A stretch of 64,000 nt of DNA, from NCBI RefSeq assembly GCF_001618425.1, contig NZ_BDCU01000030.1, forward strand, positions 248,001 to 312,000. The letters run 5' to 3'. The first letter of the stretch is position 1, and each line of letters begins with the position of its first letter. This document shows positions 44,583-52,653 of the stretch, piece after piece. A program made the position numbers and the translations under genes. The stretch comes from Nocardia fusca NBRC 14340 (GTDB lineage Bacteria > Actinomycetota > Actinomycetes > Mycobacteriales > Mycobacteriaceae). Under the pieces are notes generated by a model, which was not told the origin of the DNA, did not search any database, and saw nothing but the letters and a program-made list of their open reading frames with translations.

Positions 44583-45012
44583 ACTCCAGGACTAGCAGCC
44601 GATTCGGCACATGTACATGTGACCGCCGCCGCGAGACCCCCTGTCGGGCCGATCGCCGAATAGCGCGGCGGAGCGGTGGGAACCTTCGTGCCCGGCCTTC
44701 CGTCTGAGTCAGTGACCTGCGGTTATCGGAAATTCTCACTGAGATGCAAGGAAGACAACCCCGGCCCGACCAGCCCGCCCGGACGTACTCGAACCCACGC
44801 GCACGATCCGGATCTAGACATATCCGCAGGAAGTCAGGCCTAAGTCAGGCTACCGTTTCGCCAATGGCCGTAGACGGCCGCGGTCCACGCAAATCGCCGA
44901 ATCAGCGAGCAAGGCACTTGTACAGCCGATAAGTTACTGAGTATTCTTCCCATATCAACCCGGTGACGCATCTGCGCCACCGCGATGCTCGAACTCGACG
45001 AGGAGTGGCGAC
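44583..45012. other. 430-base divergent gap upstream of lcp
   Basis: No gene is supported. It holds a 14-bp palindrome at 44608-44621, a direct repeat of AAGTCAGGC (44831-44839 and 44842-44850, one helical turn apart) and an AT-rich patch (GATAAGTTACTGAGTATTC, 44930-44948) that may hold the lcp promoter. The gene usually found upstream of lcp, the TetR-type LcpR, is absent here. Confidence 0.5.
44608..44621. promoter_or_regulatory. Perfect 14-bp palindrome before the methyltransferase
   Basis: CACATGTACATGTG, 26 bases upstream of the methyltransferase start on its promoter side. Suitable for a dimeric repressor; unrelated to the other palindromes in the window. Confidence 0.5.
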
Positions 45013-46254
45013 ATGGACCGACTCAACAGGCGGGATGCGTTGAAAGCGGGTGGGGTGCTGGGCGCGTTCGGCGCACTCGCCATCGCGACCCCGGCCAGAG
45101 CGCAACCGTGGACATGGTCGCCACAGGGGTCGGTGGCGGGCACCGGCGCGGGTGTCGACCCGCTCACCGTCTGGGACCCCGAAGCCGATGAACTGGTCGC
45201 CTCCCTGCTCGACCGCGGCGCGGTACCCGCCGTCAACGATCTGCTGCGCACCTGGACTCGCAACGGTCAGCCGTTACCCGGCGGGCTACCCCCGGATCTG
45301 CGGGACTTCATGGAATACGCGCGGCAGCTCCCCCAGTGGACCGATCCCGGCAAACTGGCCACCGCCGTCGATTTCAACAAGAAACGCGGTCTCTACCTCG
45401 GCGTGTTGTACGGCCTCGCCAGCGGCATGATGAGCACGGTCATCCCCAAGGAAGCGCGAGCGGTCTACTACTCCAAGGGCGGCCACGACCTCAAGGACCG
45501 CATCTCCAAGACCGCCAAACTCGGCTACGACATCGGCAGCGGCAACGCCTACGGCCCGGACGGGCAGATGGTCGTCACCTGCGTCAAAACGCGTCTGGTG
45601 CATGCCGCGGTCCGGCATCTGCTGCCCCGGTCACCGCACTGGGTGCACTCGGCCGACGAGGACATCCCGATCAGCCAGAACGACATCATGGTCACCTGGC
45701 ACAGCCTGCCCACCACTGTGATGCGTCATCTCACGGCATGGAAGGTGCCCATCCCCGTCCACGAATCGGACGCGTTCCTGCATTCCTGGCAGGTCGCCGC
45801 GCATCTACTCGGCGTCCGCGACGAGTACATCCCGAACTCGTGGGACCAGGCCAACTCCCAGGCGGCGCAGGTCCTGGATCCGATCATCGCGCCGACCCCG
45901 GAGGGGGTGAAACTGGCCGACCGGCTGCTGCGCCTGGGCACGAACCTCGACCTCGCCATCCTGAGCAAGGGGGTCCTCGGCTCCTTCACGCGGTTCCTGC
46001 TCGGCGACAAGATCGCCGACGAGCTGGCCATCGCCCGCGAACCGGTCTGGGATCCGCTGCTGCGGTTCAGCTGGGGCCCGTTCATCGCGGTCCGGGAAGG
46101 CATACTCACCGTCGCCCCACCGACGCAGGAGGCGTACTGGCTGTTCGACGAATTCCTGCGTCAGTTCGCCCTGTGGTATCTGGCCGAACTCCGGATGCCG
46201 ATCAGTATCGAGCTCCCGATGATGAACCGGGATATGAGCCAACCACCGCGCTGA
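45013..46254 (+). CDS. lcp: Latex clearing protein, rubber oxygenase (Tat-secreted)
   Basis: 413 residues. The Tat signal is MDRLNRRDALKAGG with cleavage near ATPARA (30). The DUF2236 haem-b fold is clear. Residues match the Lcp of Streptomyces K30 one number earlier: Glu147 (PKEARA), Arg163, Lys166 and Thr167 (KDRISKTAKL), and the haem ligand His197 in KTRLVHAAVRH. Lcp cleaves poly(cis-1,4-isoprene) into oligo-isoprenoids with aldehyde and ketone ends outside the cell. The ribosome site is ACGAGGAG before the ATG. A hairpin follows. The upstream regulator LcpR and oxidation partners are absent. Confidence 0.93.
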   Translation: MDRLNRRDALKAGGVLGAFGALAIATPARAQPWTWSPQGSVAGTGAGVDPLTVWDPEADELVASLLDRGAVPAVNDLLRTWTRNGQPLPGGLPPDLRDFMEYARQLPQWTDPGKLATAVDFNKKRGLYLGVLYGLASGMMSTVIPKEARAVYYSKGGHDLKDRISKTAKLGYDIGSGNAYGPDGQMVVTCVKTRLVHAAVRHLLPRSPHWVHSADEDIPISQNDIMVTWHSLPTTVMRHLTAWKVPIPVHESDAFLHSWQVAAHLLGVRDEYIPNSWDQANSQAAQVLDPIIAPTPEGVKLADRLLRLGTNLDLAILSKGVLGSFTRFLLGDKIADELAIAREPVWDPLLRFSWGPFIAVREGILTVAPPTQEAYWLFDEFLRQFALWYLAELRMPISIELPMMNRDMSQPPR

Positions 46255-46271
46255 CCCGGATGTCCGGTCGA

Positions 46272-46298
46272 GCCCGCACGGACCCTCTCCGTGCGGGC
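46272..46298. terminator. Hairpin after lcp
   Basis: GCCCGCACGGA and TCCGTGCGGGC, exact 11-base arms and a 5-base loop, 18 bases after the stop. Confidence 0.75.
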
Positions 46299-46428
46299 GA
46301 GCGGGCGGGGGCGCCACCCCGCCATCCACCCCGGACCCGGGCCGGCCTCATCTCACGGGAGTTCCGCCGACGCGGCCTCCCGCCCGACCCGATCAGCTAC
46401 ACCCTCGGTGTGACGAGATGGAGCAGTC

Positions 46429-47340
46429 GTGCCCACACGATGGAAATCCGGCGTCGCCGCCTGCGTAATCGCGCTCGTAGCCGCAGTTCTCCAGGTCGGC
46501 GGAGCCCCGGTGGCGGCAGGCACACCGACCCCGTGCCCCGATCTGTACGTCGTAGCGATCCCCGGAACCTGGGAGACTTCCGATACCGAGCCCGGCACGG
46601 GCATGCTCGCGGCGACCGTCGACCGGCTGCCGGAAAACGTGGCGGTCGACTATGTCGCCTACGCGGCGACGGCCTTTCCCTGGGAGGGGGAGGTTTACGG
46701 CCGCTCCAAGCAGGAGGCCACCGATCGAGCGCGCGATATGGTCGCGGCCGCGGCCCGGGCCTGCCCGGCGACACGTATCGCGCTCCTCGGCTACAGCCAG
46801 GGCGCGCACGCGGCCGGTGATCTCGCGGCCGAGATCGGCGCCGGGTCCGCCACCGCGCCGGCGGAACGGATCGCGCTGGTGGGACTGATCGCCGACCCCC
46901 GGCGTTCGCCCGCGGACACCCTCATCGGCCCGGCGGTGCCCGGCGCCGGAGCCGTCGGGGCGCGGCCGGGCGGTTTCGCCGCACTCGGCCCGCGCACGTA
47001 CACGTTCTGTGTCGACGGCGATCTGTACTGCGCGATGCCCGACGGCGATATCGCCGGGCGCCTGGCCGGGCTGGTGGTCCAGATGTCGAATCCCGATCCG
47101 GCCGATATCGGCAATTATCAGCGGCAGGCAGCCGCACTGTTCGGCGATGCGCTGGCCGCGGGGGGTCTCGGCCTGGCCGGCGAGTTCGATGCCTCCGCCT
47201 ACGAACAGCGCCGGAAACAGATCGACGATTTCCTGAAATCCGGCGCGCACCAAGCCTATCCCTCCTATGTCGTCGACCCCGCGGGCGCGACCGCCCTGAC
47301 CTGGCTGCGGCAGCGCCTGATCGAGGCGACGAACTACTGA
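46429..47340 (+). CDS. Cutinase-family secreted esterase
   Basis: 303 residues from GTG 46429. Signal peptide with core at about 8-24. The mature protein starts PCPDLYVVAIPGTWE, and the nucleophile is in LLGYSQGAH. The acid region is ADPRRSP, with YTFCVDGDLYC and a C-terminal His in GAHQAYPSYV. Cutinases hydrolyse ester polymers (cutin, polyesters) and, in mycobacteria, membrane lipids. Same strand as lcp, separated by a hairpin, so it is probably transcribed on its own. The stop overlaps the 3' end of def. Confidence 0.88.
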   Translation: MPTRWKSGVAACVIALVAAVLQVGGAPVAAGTPTPCPDLYVVAIPGTWETSDTEPGTGMLAATVDRLPENVAVDYVAYAATAFPWEGEVYGRSKQEATDRARDMVAAAARACPATRIALLGYSQGAHAAGDLAAEIGAGSATAPAERIALVGLIADPRRSPADTLIGPAVPGAGAVGARPGGFAALGPRTYTFCVDGDLYCAMPDGDIAGRLAGLVVQMSNPDPADIGNYQRQAAALFGDALAAGGLGLAGEFDASAYEQRRKQIDDFLKSGAHQAYPSYVVDPAGATALTWLRQRLIEATNY

Positions 47341-47906
47341 GCACCGGCGGCATGGTCCGCCGCGCCGGGAAGCCAGCTGTTGCCGGGCACGGTCCACCGC
47401 CGATCCTTGATCATTCTGCGGGCCGCGCGCCGATTCCGGCCGACCAGCCGCTCCAGGTACAGGGTCCCCGCGAGATGGTCGGTCTCGTGTTGCAGACAGC
47501 GGGCCAGATATCCGGTGCCTGTCACTGTGACGGGGGCTCCCGTCATATCCACGCCCGTCACCTCGGCCCGGTCCGCCCGGCCCGTGGGAAACCATTCCTC
47601 CGGAACGGAAAGACACCCTTCGAGATCGTCCTCGGGGTGCGGCATGGTCTCCGGCAGCCCGGAGGTCCGCAGCACCGGATTCACCACGTGGCCGCGGTAC
47701 CGGGTCCCGGAATCGGTGAGGTCGTAGACGAACACCGCGCGTGGGTCGCCGATCTGGTTGGCCGCCAATCCGGCACCGGCTGCGGCGGTGTTGGTCTCGA
47801 ACAGGTCGGCGACGAACGCGGCGAGTTCGTCGTCGAACACGGTCACCGGAACCGCGGTAGTGGTGAGCCGCGGGTCGCCGGCGATGAGGATGGGTCGCAC
47901 AGTCAT
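47334..47906 (-). CDS. def: Peptide deformylase
   Basis: 190 residues. Removes the formyl group from nascent N-terminal Met. All three metal/catalytic motifs are present: GAGLAANQIG (about 43-52), EGCLSVP with the metal Cys, and QHETDHL with two His and the Glu. Actinomycetes usually have several copies; this one looks like a secondary copy because it is not near fmt. It overlaps the cutinase gene at its 3' end. Confidence 0.93.
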   Translation of the reverse strand: MTVRPILIAGDPRLTTTAVPVTVFDDELAAFVADLFETNTAAAGAGLAANQIGDPRAVFVYDLTDSGTRYRGHVVNPVLRTSGLPETMPHPEDDLEGCLSVPEEWFPTGRADRAEVTGVDMTGAPVTVTGTGYLARCLQHETDHLAGTLYLERLVGRNRRAARRMIKDRRWTVPGNSWLPGAADHAAGAQ

Positions 47907-47925
47907 GCGGGGAGACTACTCAAAT

Positions 47926-47937
47926 ACGAGTACTCGT
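47926..47937. promoter_or_regulatory. Palindrome before the PadR gene (autoregulatory operator candidate)
   Basis: ACGAGTACTCGT is perfectly self-complementary; a partially overlapping TACTC (47917) and GAGTA (47928) pair gives a wider inverted repeat. It lies 14 bases upstream of the GTG at 47952 and 20 bases from the def start, so it could also affect def. Confidence 0.5.
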
Positions 47938-47951
47938 GACAGACTGGTTTC

Positions 47952-48488
47952 GTGAACGAGACCCGCTTGTTCGTCCTGGCCGCCCTGGCTCGGCGCGGAC
48001 CGATGCACGGCCACCAATTGCGCCGGGACGCCCGCCTGGACCGGGCCGACCTGTGGTCGCGCGTCAAACCGGGCTCGCTGTACGGCGCACTGCACCGGAT
48101 GGAGAGCGAGGGCCTGGTCCGCCCGTTGCGTACCGAACAGCAGGGCGCGCTTCCCGCTCGCACGATCTATGAGATCACCGACGAGGGCCGGCGGGAGCTG
48201 CGGGCGTTACGCGACGAAGCCTTCACCGAGGTCGATATCCGGCCCGACCCGGTCGATCTCGCGCTGGCCGTCGGCGACGATCTCGATCCGGAGTTGTTGC
48301 GCGGCTACCTCGAGGACCGGATCGCCGCGCTCCGTGCGATCGGCTCGCGGATGGAGCATCAGCTCGACCGCCGCTGGCCCGACCAGAGCACCGCCGACGA
48401 TCTCATCGCCGAACACGCCCGCCTGCGGATTCGGACCGAGATCGAATGGCACGAAAAGGTGCTGGCCGGTATCGGCAAGCCCGGGTGA
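47952..48488 (+). CDS. PadR-family transcriptional regulator
   Basis: 178 residues from GTG 47952. N-terminal winged helix: NETRLFVLAALARRGPMHGH, then VKPGSLYGALHRMESEGLVR and ARTIYEITDEGRREL, the exact PadR pattern. C-terminal helical dimerisation domain. PadR proteins repress genes for stress or phenolic-acid responses. It lies head-to-head with def, with an overlapping palindrome, so it may regulate itself or def. Confidence 0.9.
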   Translation: MNETRLFVLAALARRGPMHGHQLRRDARLDRADLWSRVKPGSLYGALHRMESEGLVRPLRTEQQGALPARTIYEITDEGRRELRALRDEAFTEVDIRPDPVDLALAVGDDLDPELLRGYLEDRIAALRAIGSRMEHQLDRRWPDQSTADDLIAEHARLRIRTEIEWHEKVLAGIGKPG

Positions 48489-48693
48489 GCGATGCGGATA
48501 CCGGCGAACGGCTCTCGACCCTCGATGCCCTCGTCGGTGCGAACCCACCCGCGGATAGCGGTCGCTGACCAGCCGCTGCCCGGGTTCCCGGTCGGGGACG
48601 GGGTCGAAGTACGGGATATCGGCGACGCGGCCGTCCATCGCGTGGGTTGCCCGAATACCAGAAGTGGGAGCGCGGCGGCGTAGCGTGCGGCGA

Positions 48694-49140
48694 GTGAGTT
48701 CTCCCGAGTACGCCCCGTCCGACGCCCGCCCCACGGCCGCGATCTCCGACGCCGACACGGTCACGACCGGCGAGATCGAAACCCTGTTCCGGACACTGGA
48801 ATCCGCGTTGGAGGCCAAAGACGCAGCAGCCTTCGACCAGCCGTTCACCGAAGACATCGTCTTCATCACGCCGGCGGGCGCGGTCTTCCGGGGATGGGAC
48901 GAACTGCACGGCTACCATCGCAAACGCCTCGGCGACAGCCCGGACGCGCGAGCCCACTTCGAGATACTCGCCCTCCGTCTCCTGACACCCGAACACGCAG
49001 TCGTCAACGTCGAGCAAAAACTGCGCACCCCGGAGTTCTCCGTCGCCAACCGAGGCACCTGGGTCCTGATCAAACGCCACGGGGCATGGTGGGCCTGTTC
49101 GGTGCACAACACCAACATCGCCGGATCGGTCGAGGTCTGA
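48694..49140 (+). CDS. NTF2-like (SgcJ/EcaC-type) protein, second copy
   Basis: 148 residues from GTG 48694; the start is chosen by homology of the first helix, as no strong ribosome site is seen and TAGCGT eight bases upstream could serve as a -10 for a leaderless transcript. EIETLFRTLESALEAKDAAA, FITPAGAVFRGWDE and VNVEQKLRTP form the barrel, and the final strand is WWACSVHNTNI, a match to the NTF2-like gene at 35931. Function unknown. Confidence 0.75.
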   Translation: MSSPEYAPSDARPTAAISDADTVTTGEIETLFRTLESALEAKDAAAFDQPFTEDIVFITPAGAVFRGWDELHGYHRKRLGDSPDARAHFEILALRLLTPEHAVVNVEQKLRTPEFSVANRGTWVLIKRHGAWWACSVHNTNIAGSVEV

Positions 49141-49253
49141 CCGGCCGGCCACCTCCCCACCACCGGCGTCGACTCCTACCGGTCGGTGATCCATGTGTCG
49201 GTCCCGGCCTCCAGGTCATGTCCTGATCCGAGTCGCCTGGAAAGTGGTCTGCG

Positions 49254-50015
49254 CTATCGAAGTTCATCGCCGCCGAACAACGGCCCCGCGGCGGCCGCGG
49301 CCGGAGTGCGGCCGAGGGCTCGGAACAGCGACCAGAGGGTGACCTGGGTTGCGGTCAGCACCGGCACCCCGGCGGCCTCCGTGAGAGCGGCGGTGAGATG
49401 GTCGGTGTGCAACGCGGTTTCGGGTAGCAACACCACCTCGGCCCCCGGATGCGCTGCTCGGGTTACCAAGTCGATGATGCGGTCGTCTCCCCAGCGGGCC
49501 AGGTCGTGGTCGGTGCGGGCATTCGCGTCGACGCGGTGCACGACTGTCGCGTCCGTCTCACCGAGGTGGCCGATGAACTTGTCGGTGAAATGCGATGGAT
49601 AGACCGACGCCACGCTGATCCGGGTGGCTCCGAGATGGCGGACCGCGTCCTGGAAGCCGCGCAGTGTGGTCGCGCCGCGGCATCGAGCGACTCGGGCGAG
49701 TGTGGTGAGTTGGCGGGCGTGGTCGTGGGCGCTGCGCAAGAAGCTCGCAGAGGTGACCGCGAGCGCGACCGCCTCGAACCGGCCCGCGGAACCATCGAGC
49801 GCGCTCGCGAGCAACACCGGATCGCCCAGCCCGGCCGCCGCGGCCGCCAAACGGTCATCGGACATCTCCGCCAGGCCCGCGGCCACGCCGGGCGGCCACC
49901 GCAAATCCACTACATTCAGTCGCGCCGGCGGTGACACCCGCCCCAGCAGCCGCTGAAAGTCGTCGATATCGGCATTCGCCGTGGGGAAGAGCGCCCCGAA
50001 ACGCAACGTCGCCAT
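49254..50015 (-). CDS. Maleate isomerase/Asp-Glu racemase-like protein lacking the usual cysteines
   Basis: 253 residues from ATG 50015. The segment order (MATLRFGALFPTANADID, then AVTSASFLR, SVASVYPSHFTDKF and VVLLPETALHT) follows maleate isomerase/arylmalonate decarboxylase proteins. These have catalytic Cys residues at the GCTS-like and C-T-x-L sites. Here they read AVTSAS and PETALHT, and the sole Cys is elsewhere (ARCRGA). The enzyme, if active, uses another chemistry; it may be a binding protein. It sits beside a phosphotransferase remnant on the other strand. Confidence 0.65.
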   Translation of the reverse strand: MATLRFGALFPTANADIDDFQRLLGRVSPPARLNVVDLRWPPGVAAGLAEMSDDRLAAAAAGLGDPVLLASALDGSAGRFEAVALAVTSASFLRSAHDHARQLTTLARVARCRGATTLRGFQDAVRHLGATRISVASVYPSHFTDKFIGHLGETDATVVHRVDANARTDHDLARWGDDRIIDLVTRAAHPGAEVVLLPETALHTDHLTAALTEAAGVPVLTATQVTLWSLFRALGRTPAAAAAGPLFGGDELR

Positions 50016-50085
50016 CACCGCAAGGTCGCACACCCGGATCGGCGGACGAAATCGTCCGCAACTCGACAGCGGCTGCGACACCACC

Positions 50086-50549
50086 GGAGCCCCGGTCGCC
50101 GGCGAACACAGTTTCTACCGCGGCGCCGCCCCGCACCACTATGACCGGCAGACCCGCCACTGCCTGGCGGTACTCGCCGACGATATCGACATCGGCGCGG
50201 CCGCCGCGGTCTGGGACAGGGCCCTGACCTCGGAATGGGACCGCCGCCCGGTCTGGTTCCACGGCGACCTCGCCATCGGCAACTGCTCGTCGAGCGCGGA
50301 AGGCTCAGCGCAGTCATCGACTTCGGCACATGCGGAATCGGCGACCCTGCCTGCGATCTGGTGCCCGCGTGGACGATGTTGTCCGGCGCCGGGCGCTCTG
50401 CGTTCCGTGACACCACCGGCCAGGACAGCGGCACCTGGGACCGGGCCCGCGGCTGGGCGCTCTGGAAAACGCTTCTCACCCTCGCCCACGACCCCGTCGA
50501 TCAGCGAGCCCGGGCATTGATCGACGACATCCTCACCGAGGAGACCTGA
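50086..50549 (+). pseudogene. Aminoglycoside phosphotransferase-family remnant (truncated, frameshifted)
   Basis: Two frames carry the C-terminal lobe. From about 50086: GEHSFYRGAAPHHYDRQTRH and RPVWFHGDLAIGN (catalytic-loop His-x-Asp). The other frame continues LLVERGRLSAVIDFGTCGIG, DPACDL and ALWKTLL, ending at 50549. A single missing base after GGCAAC (near 50283) explains the shift. The N-terminal ATP lobe is absent; its place is taken by the isomerase-like gene. Not expected to be functional. Confidence 0.85.
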
Positions 50550-50687
50550 GCGTCCGGAAAGGATCCGAATCGGCGGTTCGAACTCGATGGCCTGCGGTCC
50601 CGCGGCGCCGGCAAAAACCTGTTGGCCGACCACGACGACCCCTGGTACCTTCCGGAGGCCGTGCAAGAGAACGAGGAGGTGGTACCC

Positions 50688-50741
50688 GTGAACGCAGTAT
50701 CGACATGGGTGCTCCCCTCCGGGGTCACGGTCGGGCGATAG
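50688..50741 (+). CDS. Possible short leader ORF (17 aa) before the alpha/beta hydrolase
   Basis: GTG-initiated 17-residue frame VNAVSTWVLPSGVTVGR with GAGGAGG just upstream at 50673-50679. The same frame stays open back to the phosphotransferase stop, giving up to 63 protein-like residues (including RFELDGLRSRG and WYLPEAVQENEE) but no ATG. A hairpin (CGGGAG ... CTCCCG) follows before the next gene. It may be a leader peptide, a small protein or the tail of a lost gene. Confidence 0.3.
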   Translation: MNAVSTWVLPSGVTVGR

Positions 50742-50786
50742 GTCGTCCGGGAGCGCCGCACGAGAGCACTCCCGAAAGGCACGACA

Positions 50787-51518
50787 ATGCAATTCACTTC
50801 CGAAAAGCGCCTCGACGACGGCGTCCTCGAACGCGAATTCACCCTCGGCGAGATCCCCGGCATCCTGTGGACGCCCGAATCCGCGCCCGAACCGGCGCCG
50901 CTGATCCTGGCCGGTCACCCCGGCGGACTGCGCATGATGTACCCCCGGCTGGCGGCCCGGGCCCGGCACGCCGCGGCGGAAGGCTTCGCCGCGGCCACCA
51001 TCGAACTCCCCGGAAGCGGTGACCGGCCCCGTTCCGCCGACGCCGAGCAGGCCCGCGCCGACCTGCGCCGGGCGCTGGAGGCTGGCGAGCCGGTCGACGA
51101 CGAGATCGTCGACCGGCTCGTCCTCCCCCTGGTCGAAAAGGCGGTCCCGGAATGGCGGGCCGCCCTGGACGACCTCCTATCGCTGCCCGAGATCGGCGGC
51201 CCGGTCGGATATTCGGGAGGGGTGATCTCCATCGGCACCCGGCTGGCGGTGGTCGAGCCGCGCATCTCCGCTGCCGTTCTGTTCGCCGGGAGTTTCGTGC
51301 CCCGCAGCATGTTCGAAGAGGCCCGGCAGGTCACCATTCCGCTGCATGTCCTGCTGCAGTGGGACGACGAACACAACGACCGGCAACAGGCCTTGGACCT
51401 GTTCGACGCGTTCGGCTCCGAGGTGAAGACACTGCACGCCAATATGGGGGGACACACCGGCGTCCCGCATTTCGCGGGGGACGAGGCGAACCGGTTCTTC
51501 GCCCGGCACCTGAAGTGA
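50787..51518 (+). CDS. Alpha/beta hydrolase (dienelactone-hydrolase-like)
   Basis: 243 residues. MQFTSEKRLDDGVLEREFTL opens the fold, then LILAGHPGGLRMMYPRLAAR (oxyanion region) and GPVGYSGGVISIGTRLAV, where the nucleophile elbow GYSGG carries the Ser. The catalytic His is likely in MGGHTGVPHF. No signal peptide. The ATG has GAAAGG a few bases upstream. Substrate unknown. Confidence 0.78.
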   Translation: MQFTSEKRLDDGVLEREFTLGEIPGILWTPESAPEPAPLILAGHPGGLRMMYPRLAARARHAAAEGFAAATIELPGSGDRPRSADAEQARADLRRALEAGEPVDDEIVDRLVLPLVEKAVPEWRAALDDLLSLPEIGGPVGYSGGVISIGTRLAVVEPRISAAVLFAGSFVPRSMFEEARQVTIPLHVLLQWDDEHNDRQQALDLFDAFGSEVKTLHANMGGHTGVPHFAGDEANRFFARHLK

Positions 51519-51855
51519 GGCCGGCTCCCCGGCTCGGCGGCAGACGATAGAAACTGTCGGCCGGATGCCGTTGCCGAGAACAGGTCCCGGCCGTCCTCGA
51601 CCACGGTGTCCGGCAGATTCACCACCATCCCGACCGCGGCGGTACCGGCTATGGCCGGCTCCGCCGCGGTCGGGGCGGCGCTTGGACCACCCGCGCTCCG
51701 GTCGGCCGAACCTCCGCGACCGAACCCCACCGACGACGGCAGCTTCCCAGCACTGCTGTTCGGGGTCGGCGATATCCGGCATGGGATCATATCGGTGGCG
51801 CCGAGGGATACGGTCCGGGCCCGATACGGGTATGCGACAAGCGGAGTGAACAGAG
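51519..51855. other. 337-base gap, no gene supported
   Basis: Between the alpha/beta hydrolase and the GNAT gene. Open frames on both strands have no homologous look or ribosome site. The last 60 bases probably contain the GNAT promoter. Confidence 0.4.
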
Positions 51856-52491
51856 ATGGTCGAGACGACGGTCGTGGTCGAGCGGGGAGACAGGCTCGGC
51901 GAGGAATACCGGCGCCGCATCACCGAGGTGTATGTGCGCGCCTTTGCCGAAGATTTCGTCGCGTTCTCGAGGAACACCGATAAGTTGGCCGACGCGTTCG
52001 AGCACATGCTGCTGCTCGAACGGTTCTACATCGCGCTCGTCGACGGAGAGCCCGCCGGCCTCGCCTCACTCACCGAGGGTGACCAGACGCTGTTCGCGCC
52101 GCGATGGCAGGAGATCCGGCGTCACCTCGGGCCGGCCCGAGGGCTGCTCGGCTACGTGGTCATCCGGAAATGGTTCATGGCCGCATCCGCTGGTGCCCGG
52201 CCCGGCCTCGCCGAGATCGGGTTCGTCGCCACCGAGCCGGCCTATCAGGGGCGCGGCGTCGCGACCGCGCTGCTGCGCCATCTGCTGGCCCTGCCCGGAT
52301 ATCGCGAGTATGTGCTCGAGGACATCAAGGACACCAACGCGGCTGCGCTCAATGTCTACACCAGGCTCGGCTTCACCGTGTACAAGCGCAAAAAGGTGCG
52401 CTTCGCTCGACGCGCCGGATTCACCGAGCTCGTGTCGATGAAACTCGTACAGGACGCCGTCGGAGAAACTCTGGTGACGCGACGAGGGTGA
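51856..52491 (+). CDS. GNAT-family N-acetyltransferase
   Basis: 211 residues. The acetyl-CoA motif is EIGFVATEPAYQGRGVATAL (Q-G-R-G-V-A), then VLEDIKDTNAAALNVYTRLG, as usual for GNAT motif B. The N-terminal part has a long helical start (RRITEVYVRAFAEDFVAF). ATG 51856 has AGAG-type site upstream. Substrate unknown. A strong hairpin follows the gene after 110 bases. Confidence 0.83.
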   Translation: MVETTVVVERGDRLGEEYRRRITEVYVRAFAEDFVAFSRNTDKLADAFEHMLLLERFYIALVDGEPAGLASLTEGDQTLFAPRWQEIRRHLGPARGLLGYVVIRKWFMAASAGARPGLAEIGFVATEPAYQGRGVATALLRHLLALPGYREYVLEDIKDTNAAALNVYTRLGFTVYKRKKVRFARRAGFTELVSMKLVQDAVGETLVTRRG

Positions 52492-52600
52492 TGGAGGCAC
52501 CGACGGCCACCTGGTGCGACACCCGAGCCGGTGCCGCGAACCAGATGGCCGCGGGATCGATCGCCGCCAACCCGACAGGCGATCGATCACCAGCACGCAC

Positions 52601-52637
52601 GACCGGCGATCGGTGGCCGGGCCACCGATCGCCGGTC
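52601..52637. terminator. 18-bp-arm hairpin between GNAT and DoxX genes
   Basis: A perfect 18-base inverted repeat (starting GACCGGCGATCGGTGGCC) with a single central base; 37 bases in all. Lies between convergent stops, so a bidirectional terminator is the simplest reading. No U-tract. Confidence 0.8.
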
Positions 52638-52653
52638 ATAGCTACGGATTTCC

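Noticed and set aside
44744..44932. 62-codon ORF upstream of lcp
   Set aside because: Basic, low-complexity peptide without ribosome site; overlaps likely regulatory repeats.
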